Positions 1-9,474 are shown, counted from the first letter of the stretch. The stretch: 64,000 bases of DNA from Celeribacter neptunius (GCF_900113955.1 NZ_FORH01000003.1:248001-312000), one strand, 5' to 3'. Numbers and translations are program-made. The notes: generated by a model from the letters alone, not told the origin.

Positions 1-1
1 C

Positions 2-367
2 GGGCTTTTGGGCCTCTCGGAGCTGAGCGCCGACATGCAGGTGCTCGAAGCCTCCGACGATCCCCGCGCCAAGGAGGCGATCGACTATTTCGTCTACCGG
101 GTGCGGCGCGAGATCGGCGCCATGGCGGCGACACTCTCGGGCATCGACGCGCTGATCTTCTGTGGCGGGATCGGAGAGAATTCACCGATGATCCGGGGCC
201 GGATCTGTGACCGGCTGGGCTATCTCGGGGTCGAGCTGAATCTCGAGGCCAACAGCCGCAATCAGCGCGACATCTGCGCCGGCACCACGCCGGTGATGAT
301 CATCCCGACCGACGAGGAACAGGTGATCGCCGATGCGGTGGCCAAGGCACTGATTCCGGCCCAATAA
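2..367 (+). CDS. ackA: Acetate kinase, C-terminal fragment (5' end outside window)
   Basis: This is the last 121 codons of acetate kinase, which interconverts acetate plus ATP with acetyl phosphate plus ADP in the cytoplasm. The reading frame is open from the window edge. It begins GLLGLSELSADMQVL, which matches the family's conserved GLLGxSgxSxDxR segment, and it contains the C-terminal ATPase-fold motif FCGGIGENS with a following R (MIRGRI). The stop TAA lies at 365-367. The next gene downstream is on the opposite strand, so this is the end of a plus-strand unit. The upstream partner (phosphotransacetylase or phosphoketolase is usual) cannot be seen. The family call is firm; only completeness is unknown. 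Confidence 0.93.
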   Translation, partial: GLLGLSELSADMQVLEASDDPRAKEAIDYFVYRVRREIGAMAATLSGIDALIFCGGIGENSPMIRGRICDRLGYLGVELNLEANSRNQRDICAGTTPVMIIPTDEEQVIADAVAKALIPAQ

Positions 368-441
368 GCGGCAACTGCGCGCCGTGACAGATGACGACCC
401 GCACCGAAACCTCCCTTTTGGGGGCGTCCCTGCCAATTTAT

Positions 442-3400
442 TCAGGTCGTCCCAAAGCCCCCGCCACCCGGGGTCTCTATGACGAACACCCCGCCTGCGG
501 GCAGCTCGATCTCGTCATTGCCCTTGAGCGCCACCTCTGTCCCGTCGGGCAGAACCGCGAAATTGCGCCCGACCTGACCCGGCGCGCCACCGGCCACGCC
601 AAAGGGCGGCACCACGCGATGCGAGCTGAGCGTCGTCACCGTCACAGGCGTCAGGAATTCCATCCGCCGCACCACGCCATTGCCGCCATGATGCGCGCCC
701 GCCCCGCCGGAGCCCTCGCGAATGGAAAACTCCAACAGCCGCACCGGAAAACGGGCTTCGAGAATTTCCGGATCGGTCATCCTCGTGTTGGTCATATGGC
801 TTTGCACAGCGTCGCAGCCGTCGAAATCCGGCCCCGCGCCCGTGCCCCCGGCGATGGTCTCGTAATTCTGGAATTCATTGTTGCCCCAAACAAAATTGTT
901 CATCGTGCCCTGCGACCCGGCAATCACGCCCAGCGCACCAAAGAGCGCATTACAGGCCGCTTGCGAGACTTCAGTATTGCCCGCAATCACAGCCGCAGGG
1001 GCCAGCGGATTGAGCATCGAGCCTTCGGGCACGATCACGGTCAGCGGCTTGAGGCAGCCCTCGTTCAAGGGGATATTCTTGCCCACCAGCGTGCGGAAGA
1101 CATAGAGCACCACGGCTTTCGAGATCGCCAGCGGCGCGTTGAAATTTCCGAGGCGCTGCTCCGATGTACCGGTGAAATCCACCGTCGCCGAGCGGTTTTC
1201 GGCATCCACCGTCACCGCGACCCTGATCTCGGTCCCCTCGTCCATCGGATAGGTGAATTCCCCATCCGACAGCCGGTCGATGACGGCGCGCACCGAAGCC
1301 TCGGCATTGTCCTGGACATACTGCATATAGGCCTCGACCACATCGGCGCCGTAGCGGGCAATCACCCCCATCAGCGCGCGTTTGCCGGTCTCGTTCGCGG
1401 CCACCTGCGCCTGCAGGTCGGCGATGTTTTGATCAATGTTTCTCGCGGGATAGCGGCCAGATCCGAGGATCGCGCGGATATGCGCATCCTGGAACGCCCC
1501 TTGCCGCACCAGACGGGTGTTCTCGATCACCACGCCCTCATCCTCGAGGCTTTGGCTATCCGGCGGCATCGAACCGGGCGTGCGGCCGCCGACATCGGCA
1601 TGATGGCCGCGCGAGCCAAGCCAGAAGGCGGGTTTTCCCCCGTTCAAACCCTCGACGAAAATAGGCGTCACCACGGTGATATCCGGCAGATGCGTGCCGC
1701 CCCGGAACGGCGAATTCAACACGAATGCATCGCCCTCGGCGGCATCCGGATTTTCCCGCATCACCACCTGGATCGAGTCGGACATGGAGCCGAGATGCAC
1801 CGGCACATGCGGCGCATTGGCCACCAACTGCCCTTGCGCGTCAAAGATCGCACAGGAGAAATCAAAGCGTTCCTTGATATTCACCGACCACGAGGTATTC
1901 GCCAGCGTCGCGCCCATCTGATCGGCGACCGACATGAACAGGTTCGACATGACTTCCAGCAGGATCGGATCGGCCTCGGTCCCGGCGGCGGCCTGATGCA
2001 CCACCGGATCGACCCGGCTCAGCACCAGATTGGCCTGATCGTCGAGCCGCGCCACCCAGCCCGGCTCGATCACATTGGTGCCGGTGGGCTCCGAAATCAC
2101 GGCGGGGCCGGCGATCTCGGCATCACGCGACAGGGTCCCGCGATCGTAAAGCGGCACCTTGCCCCAACCCTCGGCCCGCACGGTGAGCATGGCTTTCGGC
2201 GCAGCCTCACCGGTGGGCATCGGACGGGCGGCGGGGCTTTCGCCCGTGTCACCCACGGCCTCGACCGCGAGCATTTCCAAAATCAGCTCACGTCCCGGCG
2301 GGGCGAAGCCAAACCGCGCCAGATGCGCCTCCTCAAAGGCTTCGGTCATTTCCTCCGCCGAACCAAAGGGCACATCGAGCGTCTGATGTGAGCCCGCATA
2401 GCGCAGATGCGCGCGCGCCAGCACGCGAATGTCGGAGAGCCCCTGCCCGGCCACTTCCGCCTCGGCCTCTGCCCTGAGGACGGCAAGCTGCGCCTCGGCA
2501 GGCGTCAGATCGCTGAGCGGGCAATCGGCCTGTGCCTCGCGCAGCGCCCGCACCTCGGCCAGCCCCATGCCATAGGCAGACAAGACACCGGCAAAAGGAT
2601 GGATCAACACCCGCGACATGCCCAGCGCATCGGCGACGAGACAGGCGTGCTGCCCCCCCGCGCCGCCGAAACATTGCAGCGTGTAGCCCGAAACATCGTG
2701 GCCGCGCTCGACCGAGATCTTCTTGATCGCATTGGCCATATTGTCGACGGCGATTTTCAGGAAGCCTTCGGCCACTTCTTCGGGGCTGAGCATCTGATCC
2801 GTCGCGGCGTTGATCTCTGCCGTGAGCGCTTCGAACCCGCGCCTTGTCGCCGCGACATCCAACGGCTCATCGCCACCCGGTCCGAAGACAGGCGGAAAAT
2901 GATCGGGCGAGAGCTTGCCCAGAAACACGTTGCAATCGGTGACGGTGAGCGGCCCGCCCCGGCGATAGGCGGCAGGTCCGGGATCGGCACCGGCGCTTTC
3001 CGGACCGACCTGAAACCGACCGTCGCGGAAGGAACAGATCGAACCACCGCCCGCGGCCACCGTGTGAATATCCATCATCGGCGCGCGCATCCGCACGCCG
3101 GCCACTTCGGTCTCGAAGCTGCGCTCATAGAGGCCCGCGTAATGCGAGACATCCGTCGAAGTGCCGCCCATGTCGAAACCGATCAGCCGGTCGAACCCGG
3201 CGGCCTCGCCGGTGCGCACCATGCCGACGATGCCGCCCGCCGGCCCCGACAGGATGGCGTCGCGCCCCTGAAACAGCGCGGCATCGGTCAAACCGCCATT
3301 GGATTGCATGAACAACAGCCGTTCGCAGGCATGGCCCAGGGAGAGCGCCTGCGCCACCTGTTCGACATAGCGGCGCAGGATCGGCGACAGGTAGGCATCG

Positions 3401-4035
3401 ACCACGGTGGTATCGCCGCGCGACACCAGCTTCGCCAGACGCGACACCTCATGCGAGACCGAAATCTGAGTGAACCCGATCTCGCGCGCAATCTCGGCCA
3501 CACGCGCCTCATGCGCAGGGGTGAGATAGCCGTGCAGGAAGGCAATGGCGACGGCGCGAATGCCTCGATCATAGGCCGTTTGCAACCCTGTGCGCGCGAC
3601 CTCCTCATCCAGAGGCGTCACCACCTCACCTTCGGCAGAGAGACGTTCGGACACTTCGCAAACCGTCTCGAACAACAGATCGGGCCGTTTGATGTCGAGG
3701 GCGAAAAGATCGGGCCGTGTCTGATAGCCGATGCGCAACAGGTCGCGGAACCCTTCGGTGATCATCAAGAGCACGCGTTCGCCCTTGCGCTCCAAAAGCG
3801 CATTTGTGGCCACGGTCGTGCCCATCTTGACCGCCCCGATCGCGCCTGCGGGAATCGCGTCGCCGGGTGTCAGCCCCAGAAGATCACGAATCCCCTGCTC
3901 GGCGGCATCGCGGTAGCGTTCGGGATTATTGGACAGGAGCTTGTGAGTCTTGAGCCCACCATCCGGTGCCCGCCCGACCACATCGGTAAAGGTGCCGCCC
4001 CGGTCGATCCAGAAATCCCATTTTCCCGTCGTCAT
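442..4035 (-). CDS. oplAH: 5-oxoprolinase, fused HyuA-HyuB type
   Basis: Predicted ATP-dependent 5-oxoprolinase, which opens 5-oxo-L-proline to glutamate in the cytosol. The 1197-residue product is a fusion of a hydantoinase A module (about residues 1-690) and a hydantoinase B module (about 690-1197). The N-terminal [11 protein letters not shown] phosphate-binding motif sits at residues 10-20, an internal [12 protein letters not shown] motif follows, and the chain ends in the glycine-rich GGGGFG typical of HyuB. Its length matches fused oxoprolinases of about 1200-1280 residues. The frame is open further upstream, but ATG at 4035 is preferred because GAGGG lies just before it and family homology starts there. 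It stands alone between ackA and a tRNA gene. A relative acting on hydantoins cannot be excluded, but those enzymes are normally two separate subunits. Confidence 0.88.
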   Translation of the reverse strand: MTTGKWDFWIDRGGTFTDVVGRAPDGGLKTHKLLSNNPERYRDAAEQGIRDLLGLTPGDAIPAGAIGAVKMGTTVATNALLERKGERVLLMITEGFRDLLRIGYQTRPDLFALDIKRPDLLFETVCEVSERLSAEGEVVTPLDEEVARTGLQTAYDRGIRAVAIAFLHGYLTPAHEARVAEIAREIGFTQISVSHEVSRLAKLVSRGDTTVVDAYLSPILRRYVEQVAQALSLGHACERLLFMQSNGGLTDAALFQGRDAILSGPAGGIVGMVRTGEAAGFDRLIGFDMGGTSTDVSHYAGLYERSFETEVAGVRMRAPMMDIHTVAAGGGSICSFRDGRFQVGPESAGADPGPAAYRRGGPLTVTDCNVFLGKLSPDHFPPVFGPGGDEPLDVAATRRGFEALTAEINAATDQMLSPEEVAEGFLKIAVDNMANAIKKISVERGHDVSGYTLQCFGGAGGQHACLVADALGMSRVLIHPFAGVLSAYGMGLAEVRALREAQADCPLSDLTPAEAQLAVLRAEAEAEVAGQGLSDIRVLARAHLRYAGSHQTLDVPFGSAEEMTEAFEEAHLARFGFAPPGRELILEMLAVEAVGDTGESPAARPMPTGEAAPKAMLTVRAEGWGKVPLYDRGTLSRDAEIAGPAVISEPTGTNVIEPGWVARLDDQANLVLSRVDPVVHQAAAGTEADPILLEVMSNLFMSVADQMGATLANTSWSVNIKERFDFSCAIFDAQGQLVANAPHVPVHLGSMSDSIQVVMRENPDAAEGDAFVLNSPFRGGTHLPDITVVTPIFVEGLNGGKPAFWLGSRGHHADVGGRTPGSMPPDSQSLEDEGVVIENTRLVRQGAFQDAHIRAILGSGRYPARNIDQNIADLQAQVAANETGKRALMGVIARYGADVVEAYMQYVQDNAEASVRAVIDRLSDGEFTYPMDEGTEIRVAVTVDAENRSATVDFTGTSEQRLGNFNAPLAISKAVVLYVFRTLVGKNIPLNEGCLKPLTVIVPEGSMLNPLAPAAVIAGNTEVSQAACNALFGALGVIAGSQGTMNNFVWGNNEFQNYETIAGGTGAGPDFDGCDAVQSHMTNTRMTDPEILEARFPVRLLEFSIREGSGGAGAHHGGNGVVRRMEFLTPVTVTTLSSHRVVPPFGVAGGAPGQVGRNFAVLPDGTEVALKGNDEIELPAGGVFVIETPGGGGFGTT

Positions 4036-4207
4036 TTGCCCTCGCTTCGCTTTGCGCTTCCTCAACCCGGGCGAGACTATGTCAGGCTTCGGACAGCAAC
4101 AAGCATACGACACTGCGGCTCCTGCGCTCGTGGTCAAAATTCTTGGAAATTTCCTGTCATTTCCCTCTTGACCCCCTGCGCCCGGCAGTCTACCTACGCG
4201 GCACTTC

Positions 4208-4284
4208 GGCGGAGTAGCTCAGTTGGTTAGAGCAGCGGAATCATAATCCGCGTGTCGGGGGTTCAAGTCCCTCCTCCGCTACCA
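4208..4284 (+). tRNA. tRNA-Met (anticodon CAT)
   Basis: A 77-nt cloverleaf can be folded by eye. The acceptor stem GGCGGAG pairs with CTCCGCT with one G-U. The D arm is GCTC/GAGC. The anticodon stem GCGGA/TCCGC encloses the loop ATCATAA (anticodon CAT). The T arm is GGGGG/CCCTC with loop TTCAAGT. Discriminator A and CCA are encoded. The body resembles alphaproteobacterial elongator tRNA-Met. A CAT anticodon could also be tRNA-Ile2 or initiator tRNA, but the paired first base argues against initiator. Confidence 0.93.
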
Positions 4285-4553
4285 TTCCCCTTCAGTTCGC
4301 CCCCTTTCGTCCGCCTCATCGGTCGGACACAAAGCGCAGTGCCCCCGTTCCGGTGTCATCGCCTCTGTAGATCAGTGGCGCGATGTTTTGCGGGCACCGG
4401 ACAGTCTTGCGGGACCAGACACGATGGGACCCGGCTCTGACTTCCGCGCCATGTCCTCCATAGCGAACGCATGATGAGAGCGATCTTGTCATTCAGTTCG
4501 AATGTGCCCAGGCTGTCAGCGACGCGTCAGACCCGATGGTACAGAAAGGTGTC

Positions 4554-4925
4554 ATGATCAGATCCCTTCCTTCCTGCTTCGCCTCTTGCCTTATCTCGGC
4601 TTTCTGCCTCGCCACGCCCGCCTTTGCGGATGAGGATCACGACTTTGCCCGCGAGGCTTTCGCCCGGGGCGACATCATTTCGCTGGCCCGCATCCTGCCC
4701 GAGCTCGAAGCACAATTTGACGCGCGTCTGATTGATGCAGAGATCGAACGCGAACACGGTGCTATACTCTATGAAATCACACTGATCTCCGACAGCGGTC
4801 GCCTGATCGAAGTGGAGGTGGACGCAGAGACCGGCGACATTCTGTCCGAGGAGGACAGCGATGACGATGGCAGGAAAAAACACCGCAGCGAGCGGTATAC
4901 TGATGATCATGAGGATGACGACTGA
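4554..4925 (+). CDS. PepSY-domain periplasmic protein
   Basis: Small secreted protein of 123 residues. Residues 1-26 form a signal peptide ending ATPAFA-DED, and the rest is a single PepSY domain with the usual helix plus IxxAeIErehGaxxYEItLis...veVDaeTGdil pattern. An acidic, His/Asp-rich tail (DDDGRKK...DDHEDDD) follows. ATG at 4554 is chosen over the upstream ATG at 4536 because AAGG precedes it and the signal peptide then starts cleanly. Its stop overlaps the start of the response regulator (TGATG), so it is the first gene of a three-gene operon. PepSY proteins beside two-component systems are generally taken to modulate the sensor or act as periplasmic inhibitors; that role here is inference. 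Confidence 0.82.
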   Translation: MIRSLPSCFASCLISAFCLATPAFADEDHDFAREAFARGDIISLARILPELEAQFDARLIDAEIEREHGAILYEITLISDSGRLIEVEVDAETGDILSEEDSDDDGRKKHRSERYTDDHEDDD

Positions 4926-5608
4926 TGCGAGCTCTGGTGGTCGAGGATGATCTGCGCATTGCCGCAGATCTCTGTGCCGCGCTGACGGCGGCCGGGTTTC
5001 ACACCGAGACCTGCGGCGATGGCGAAGAGGCCTGGTTCCTCGGCGACACCGAAGATTACGACCTGATCATTCTCGATCTCGGCCTGCCACGGCTCGACGG
5101 GCTGACCATCCTCAAACGCTGGCGCGCCAATGGCCGGGACATGCCGGTTCTGGTGCTGACCGCGCGCGGCGCCTGGACCGAACGGGTCGAGGGGATCGAC
5201 GCCGGGGCCGATGACTACCTACCGAAACCTTTCCGGATGGAAGAGCTGGTGGCCCGGGCGCGGGCGCTGGTCCGGCGCTCCGCCGGGCGGGCGAGCGCGC
5301 TACAGAGCGTCGGGGAATTGAGTCTGGATGCCAATCGCATGACGGTCTCGGTCCGGGGCGTGCCAATTGCGGCCACGGCGCTCGAATACCGGCTGCTGGC
5401 CTATCTCGTGCTGCATCGCGACCGGGTGGTTTCGCCCACCGAGCTCATTGAACATCTATACGGCGACGATGATGCGCGCGAAGCCAATGCGCTCGAGGCG
5501 CTGATCGCCCGGCTGAGACGCAAGCTCGGCACCGGGATCATCGGCACCCGTCGCGGCTTTGGCTATTTCCTCGAAACCGCTGAGGACGCAACCGGGGACC
5601 GCAGATGA
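4925..5608 (+). CDS. OmpR/PhoB-family response regulator
   Basis: A 227-residue DNA-binding response regulator. The receiver domain (about 1-115) has the acidic pocket E7-D8-D9, phospho-acceptor D51 in LIILDLGLP, T79 and K101 in YLPKPF. The C-terminal winged helix (about 125-222) carries the family ending GTRRGFGYFLE. It starts at 4925 overlapping the PepSY stop by one base, and its end overlaps the histidine kinase start by 4 bp, so the pair is translationally coupled. The cytochrome operon starts about 100 bp after the kinase, making the SHP/DHC genes the most obvious target. Two-component genes next to shp/dhc are known in other bacteria. The input signal cannot be read from sequence. Confidence 0.92.
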   Translation: MRALVVEDDLRIAADLCAALTAAGFHTETCGDGEEAWFLGDTEDYDLIILDLGLPRLDGLTILKRWRANGRDMPVLVLTARGAWTERVEGIDAGADDYLPKPFRMEELVARARALVRRSAGRASALQSVGELSLDANRMTVSVRGVPIAATALEYRLLAYLVLHRDRVVSPTELIEHLYGDDDAREANALEALIARLRRKLGTGIIGTRRGFGYFLETAEDATGDRR

Positions 5609-6969
5609 GAGGCTCGTCGCTGCGCCTCCGGCTCGTACTCGCAGGGGCAGTGGCGATCTCGATTGCGATCGCGGCGGCTCTGCTCGGGCTAACGACCTTG
5701 TTCACCGCCCATGTCGAACGCCAGGCCACGGACGCGCTCACCGTCCAGCTCGATCAGGTGATCGCCGGTCTGGATCTCGGCGAGACCGGCGAGGTGGCGC
5801 TGACGACGATCCCGACCGATCCGCGGTTCACCCGCCCCTATGGCGGTCTCTATTGGCAGGTCTCCGAAGGCGAGACCGTGCTGCGCTCACGGTCTTTGTG
5901 GGATGCGACAATCCCTCTGCCGGTCGATGAGCTGGCGGATGGCGCGGAGCATATTCATACGCTCGACGGCCCCGAGGGGCAGACCCTTCTGGTTGCCGAA
6001 CGCAGCGTGACCCTGCCGGCGCGGCTTGGCGGCGCCCGCACCCGGGTCGCGGTGGCGATGGACCGCGCCGCATTGGCCGAGGCGCGCAATGCCTTCCTGT
6101 TCGACCTGATTCCCTATGCGATCCTGCTGATCCTCGTGCTCAACCTCGCTGGCTGGGTCCAGATCGCGGTCGGGCTGCGGCCGCTGCGTGAAATCGGCTC
6201 GCGGGTTGCCGCCGTGCGCTCCGGCACGGCCGAGCGGCTGGGCGAGGATTTCCCGACCGAGGTGCGCCCGCTGGCCACCGAGGTGGACGCCCTGCTCACG
6301 GCCCGCGAAGCCGATGTGGTCCGCGCCAGGATGCGCGCCGGCGATCTGGCGCATGGGCTCAAAACACCGTTGCAGGCGCTGTTCGGCGAGGCCCAGAGAT
6401 TGCGAGAGACCGGGCGCACCGAAGCGGCGGAACATATCGAGGAGATCGTCGGCAATATGCGCCGCCATGTCGACCGGGAGTTGACCCGGGCCCGCATCGC
6501 CCATCAGGGGCGCGACGCGCACGCCGATGTCGCGCTGGTGGTTGCCGGGTTGCTGCGGGTGATCACACGCACCCATGAGGGCGGCCTCCGGCAATGGGAT
6601 GTCGCCATACCCGACGGGCTCAATGTCGCCGCAGATCCCGCCGATCTGTCCGAAGCGCTGGGCACCCTGATCGAAAACGCAGCCCGTCACGCCAAACGTC
6701 GCGTGTTGATCTCGGCAGAAGCGCAGGACGCCACGCAGCCGGGTCAGATCGAGATCCGGATCGCCGATGACGGTCCGGGGATTCCTGAGGATCAAATCGC
6801 CGCGCTGATGCAGCGCGGTGCCCGCGAAGACACAAGAGGCACAGGGCTCGGCCTCACCATCGCCACCGATATCGCCGAGGCGCTGGGGGGCACGCTGGTG
6901 CTTGGCGCCACCTCTGACGGCGGGCTGGAAGCGCGTCTGACCCTGCCTGCCGCTCATCGTACAAGCTGA
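5605..6969 (+). CDS. Sensor histidine kinase (PhoQ-like H-box)
   Basis: A 454-residue inner-membrane sensor kinase. Its first transmembrane helix is at about 13-34, followed by a periplasmic sensor region of about 130 residues and a second helix at about 168-190. A short HAMP-like linker follows. The dimerisation helix has H250 in DLAHGLKTPLQAL, a form resembling PhoQ-type kinases. The catalytic ATPase domain has the N box (LIENAARHA), G1 (DDGPGIP) and G2 (RGTGLGLTIA). ATGA overlap with the response regulator shows coupling. The sensor region is unlike any domain I can name, so the ligand is unknown; the neighbouring PepSY protein could interact with it. Confidence 0.92.
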   Translation: MRGSSLRLRLVLAGAVAISIAIAAALLGLTTLFTAHVERQATDALTVQLDQVIAGLDLGETGEVALTTIPTDPRFTRPYGGLYWQVSEGETVLRSRSLWDATIPLPVDELADGAEHIHTLDGPEGQTLLVAERSVTLPARLGGARTRVAVAMDRAALAEARNAFLFDLIPYAILLILVLNLAGWVQIAVGLRPLREIGSRVAAVRSGTAERLGEDFPTEVRPLATEVDALLTAREADVVRARMRAGDLAHGLKTPLQALFGEAQRLRETGRTEAAEHIEEIVGNMRRHVDRELTRARIAHQGRDAHADVALVVAGLLRVITRTHEGGLRQWDVAIPDGLNVAADPADLSEALGTLIENAARHAKRRVLISAEAQDATQPGQIEIRIADDGPGIPEDQIAALMQRGAREDTRGTGLGLTIATDIAEALGGTLVLGATSDGGLEARLTLPAAHRTS

Positions 6970-7013
6970 ATCTCCTCTGACATCTCATGGCTGAAACGCT
7001 TGCCTGATATTTC

Positions 7014-7043
7014 GCTGACGGGCGGGGTCAGATTGGCGTCAGC
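7014..7043. promoter_or_regulatory. Inverted repeat upstream of the cytochrome operon
   Basis: GCTGACG at 7014-7020 is answered by CGTCAGC at 7037-7043 with a 16-bp spacer. It lies 41 bp before the chosen start of the cytochrome b gene. A dyad here is a candidate binding site for the adjacent OmpR-type regulator, although that family more often uses direct repeats. The repeat is seen; its function is inference. Confidence 0.4.
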
Positions 7044-7084
7044 CGCATCATGCCATGAAGACGGGGCAGATCAACGAGGCCCCC

Positions 7085-8239
7085 ATGGCACGGAACAAGA
7101 CAGAGAATAACGAGACACAACCGGGCGACGCGGAGACAACCGTCAAGGTCTGGGACATCTGGGTCCGGCTGTTCCATTGGGGACTCGTGATGACCGTGGC
7201 CACGGCGGCGCTGACCGGATTCTTTGCCAATGCCACCTGGCTGCAACTTCATATCATCGGCGGGCTCATGGCCGGGGCTTTGGTACTGGCCCGGATCGTC
7301 TGGGGGCTACTCGGCTCCCGCCATGCCCGCTTCGCCGATTTTGCCCCGAGCCCGCGTGCCGTGATCGATCATTTGCGGACCCAGTCGCGCGGCGGCACGC
7401 ATCGTCATCTCGGGCATAACCCGTTGGGGGCGCTGATGGTCTTTGCCGTTCTGGCGCTGATCCTGTCGCTGGCGCTGAGCGGATTGGGCACCTTGGGCGG
7501 GGTGTTGCGTGTCGGACCGCTGGCACCGGATCTCGGGACCGACACCGGCTTCGCGCTGCGCGAAGCGCACGAGATCCTCGCCCTGATTCTTGCCGCCCTC
7601 ATCGCCCTGCATCTGGGCGGGGTGGCGTTCGAAAGCTGGCGCTCACGTGAGAACCTGACGCGATCGATGGTCACGGGCCGAAAACCGAGCCGGAGCGGAG
7701 ATGTTCGACACGCTCCGGTGCGAGCCCGGGGCCTGATCGCGCTCACGCTGATTGCGCTTGCCGGCGGTGGGCTGGCCGTGGCCAATGCCACGCTCTCGGG
7801 TCGTCCCGTCCCCGGGCTGCCCACCGCCACAATGCCCGAGCTCGTGACCGAGGAATGCGGCGCCTGTCACATGGCCTATCATCCCGCGCTTCTGCCCGCC
7901 GCAAACTGGCACGCGATCATGCGCACGCTCGACGATCATTTCGGCGAGGATGCCTCGCTTGGCACTGACGATGTGGCCGAAATCACCGCCTGGCTCACCA
8001 CCCATGCCGCCGAAACGGTCGACACCAAACCGGCGCGGCTCTTTGCCCGTGGCCCCGAGGATGCGCTGGCGATCACCGCGCGCCCGGCCTGGCAGAGGCT
8101 CCATGCCGATCTGCCGGAGACCTTGTTCACCACGCAACCGGTGGGCAGCGCCTCGAATTGCGCCGCCTGCCATCAGGACGCCGAAACCGGGCGCATGAGC
8201 CCGTTTGCCATCACCCTTCCAAAGGAGACACAGCCATGA
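7085..8239 (+). CDS. Cytochrome b561-type membrane protein fused to a DHC-like diheme cytochrome c domain
   Basis: A 384-residue membrane electron carrier. Residues about 20-205 form a cytochrome b561 domain with four hydrophobic helices and candidate heme histidines in RLFHWGL, QLHIIGG and the AHEIL...ALHLGG helix. After another hydrophobic segment, residues about 245-375 form a periplasmic diheme c domain with CGACH starting at residue 258 and CAACH at 359. This domain resembles the separate DHC two genes downstream, sharing CHMAY and the stretch TLDDHFGEDASLG. ATG 7085 is preferred over 7055 because GAGG precedes it. Its stop overlaps the shp start (ATGA). The protein probably passes electrons between the quinone pool and the SHP/DHC pair; direction and end substrate are unknown. 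Confidence 0.85.
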   Translation: MARNKTENNETQPGDAETTVKVWDIWVRLFHWGLVMTVATAALTGFFANATWLQLHIIGGLMAGALVLARIVWGLLGSRHARFADFAPSPRAVIDHLRTQSRGGTHRHLGHNPLGALMVFAVLALILSLALSGLGTLGGVLRVGPLAPDLGTDTGFALREAHEILALILAALIALHLGGVAFESWRSRENLTRSMVTGRKPSRSGDVRHAPVRARGLIALTLIALAGGGLAVANATLSGRPVPGLPTATMPELVTEECGACHMAYHPALLPAANWHAIMRTLDDHFGEDASLGTDDVAEITAWLTTHAAETVDTKPARLFARGPEDALAITARPAWQRLHADLPETLFTTQPVGSASNCAACHQDAETGRMSPFAITLPKETQP

Positions 8240-8652
8240 CATCACCGATCCCGAGCCTCAAGGCCGCGATGGCCGCCGCAGCCCTGACGGTCCTCGCCGC
8301 CCCCGTGCTGGCGCAGGATACCAGCCCCGACCAGCTTCTCTCTGCCTATGAGGCCGAGGCCGGCGCCAGCGCCGATCTCGCGCGCGGCCAGGCCTTGTTC
8401 ACCGGCCAGCATACGGGCGGCAAACCCGACACGCCGTCTTGCACCACCTGTCACACCATGGACCCGCGCGCCAAAGGCCAGGCTCGCACCGGCAAGGTGA
8501 TCGAACCGCTCGCGCCCGGCGCCAATCCGGAACGCTTCACCGAGACCGCCAAGGTCGAGAAATGGTTCGGCCGCAATTGCAACAGCGTGCTCGGGCGCGA
8601 CTGCACCGCCCTTGAAAAAGCCGACCTCATTGCCTGGCTCTCGAGCCTCTGA
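8236..8652 (+). CDS. shp: SHP, sphaeroides heme protein (oxygen-binding monoheme cytochrome c)
   Basis: A 138-residue periplasmic monoheme cytochrome of the SHP (DUF1924) family. A signal peptide ends near VLAQ (residue 27). The heme site is CTTCH (C69, C72, H73). The C-terminal segment WFGRNCNSVLGRDC carries the unusual distal asparagine: with the mature chain starting at Q27, N114 becomes residue 88, matching the Asn-88 heme ligand known in R. sphaeroides SHP. C115 and C123 could form a disulfide. ATG 8236 has AAAGGAGA before it and overlaps the upstream gene by 4 bp. SHP binds oxygen and NO in vitro and takes electrons from DHC, encoded 11 bp downstream; its physiological substrate is unsettled. 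Confidence 0.92.
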   Translation: MTSPIPSLKAAMAAAALTVLAAPVLAQDTSPDQLLSAYEAEAGASADLARGQALFTGQHTGGKPDTPSCTTCHTMDPRAKGQARTGKVIEPLAPGANPERFTETAKVEKWFGRNCNSVLGRDCTALEKADLIAWLSSL

Positions 8653-8663
8653 AGGAGACCCCT

Positions 8664-9113
8664 ATGCGTAGATTTCTCACCCCGCTTGTGCTCGCGACGC
8701 TTGCCATGCCTGCGTTTGCCGAAGACGACTATATCCGCCCAGTTCAGCACCCTCTGACCCAGGAGGAATGTTCGGCCTGTCACATGGCCTATCCGCCGAG
8801 CCTCTTGCCGGCACGGTCCTGGTCCGAGATCATGAACACGCTCGACGATCACTTTGGCGAGGATGCCTCGCTCGGTGAAGAGGCCCGCGCCGAGATCGAA
8901 GCCTATCTGGTGAGCGCCGCAGGCGACGCCAATGGCCGCCGCTTCCGTGCCGCCCCGGCCGATGAAACGCCGCTGCGGATCACCGACCTGCCGTGGTTCA
9001 ACCGCGAGCACAAGCGCGAGGTCTCCACCCGGATGCTGGAGCGCGCCGGCTCGATGTCGAATTGTTCCGCCTGCCACCGTGGCGCCGAACGCGGCTATTT
9101 CGAAGACGACTGA
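8664..9113 (+). CDS. dhc: DHC, periplasmic diheme cytochrome c
   Basis: A 149-residue periplasmic diheme cytochrome c. It has a signal peptide ending at MPAFA (residue 19), a first heme site CSACH (36-40) followed by MAYPPSLLPARSW, and a second CSACH near residue 134. This is the dihaem cytochrome c family, the known redox partner of SHP. The start has GAAGGAG seven bases upstream. It ends the operon b561-shp-dhc. The similarity to the C-terminal half of the first gene of the operon indicates a duplication in which one copy became membrane-anchored by fusion. No clear terminator was seen after it. Confidence 0.92.
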   Translation: MRRFLTPLVLATLAMPAFAEDDYIRPVQHPLTQEECSACHMAYPPSLLPARSWSEIMNTLDDHFGEDASLGEEARAEIEAYLVSAAGDANGRRFRAAPADETPLRITDLPWFNREHKREVSTRMLERAGSMSNCSACHRGAERGYFEDD

Positions 9114-9402
9114 TCCCGGGAACCTCTGCGCGCGGACCGACGGCGCTTGAGCCGAGCCCGCGCGCCATGACCCTGTAAAGCCCCTGTAAATCATGCCGCT
9201 TTCGGCCGCACCGACCGGGCGCAGTAGATCGCGACCTGTCACAAGTCGCAGGAATATGGCCTTGCCAGAAGCACCGCATGCAATGCGGAGCGCACACCCC
9301 TTCCGATCTTTTCCACCTCCGGCCAGTCCGCGCCACCCCTGTGGTTCGGCGCGCATGCCGCTGCCGAGCCTCAGCTTTCGCGCGGCCAGAAATCAATCAA
9401 AT

Positions 9403-9416
9403 TTGATCTGGATTAA
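9403..9416 (+). promoter_or_regulatory. FNR/FnrL-type box upstream of feoA
   Basis: TTGAT-CTGG-ATTAA differs from the FNR consensus TTGAT-N4-ATCAA at one base. Its centre (9409.5) would be at -41.5 for transcription starting near 9451, which leaves a short leader before the feoA GTG at 9475: the geometry of a class II FNR promoter. FnrL control of feo genes is known in Rhodobacter relatives. Confidence 0.65.
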
Positions 9417-9424
9417 AGCGCCAT

Positions 9425-9448
9425 TGACAAACCCAAACGAAATTGTCA
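9425..9448. promoter_or_regulatory. Dyad TGACAA-N12-TTGTCA in the feoA promoter
   Basis: Perfect 6-bp arms at 9425-9430 and 9443-9448 lie between the FNR-type box and the feoA start, overlapping the expected -10 region and transcription start. The position would suit a repressor, perhaps an iron regulator, but it does not match a Fur or Irr consensus I can name. Confidence 0.35.
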
Positions 9449-9474
9449 GGAAATTGAGCCTGAGAGGTGACCCT

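Larger units (their letters stand above)
9114..9474. promoter_or_regulatory. Intergenic region between dhc and feoA
   Basis: No convincing gene lies in these 361 bp; an open frame from 9193 is only the upstream extension of feoA and has no family resemblance. The last 80 bp hold the feoA control region, with an FNR-type box and a dyad listed separately. The first part may contain the 3' end of the dhc transcript. Confidence 0.6.

Noticed and set aside
391-4230. Two long plus-strand open frames opposite the 5-oxoprolinase gene (391-2391 and 2407-4230)
   Set aside because: His/Arg-rich sequence without motifs, opposite a clear full-length enzyme, and one runs into the tRNA gene.
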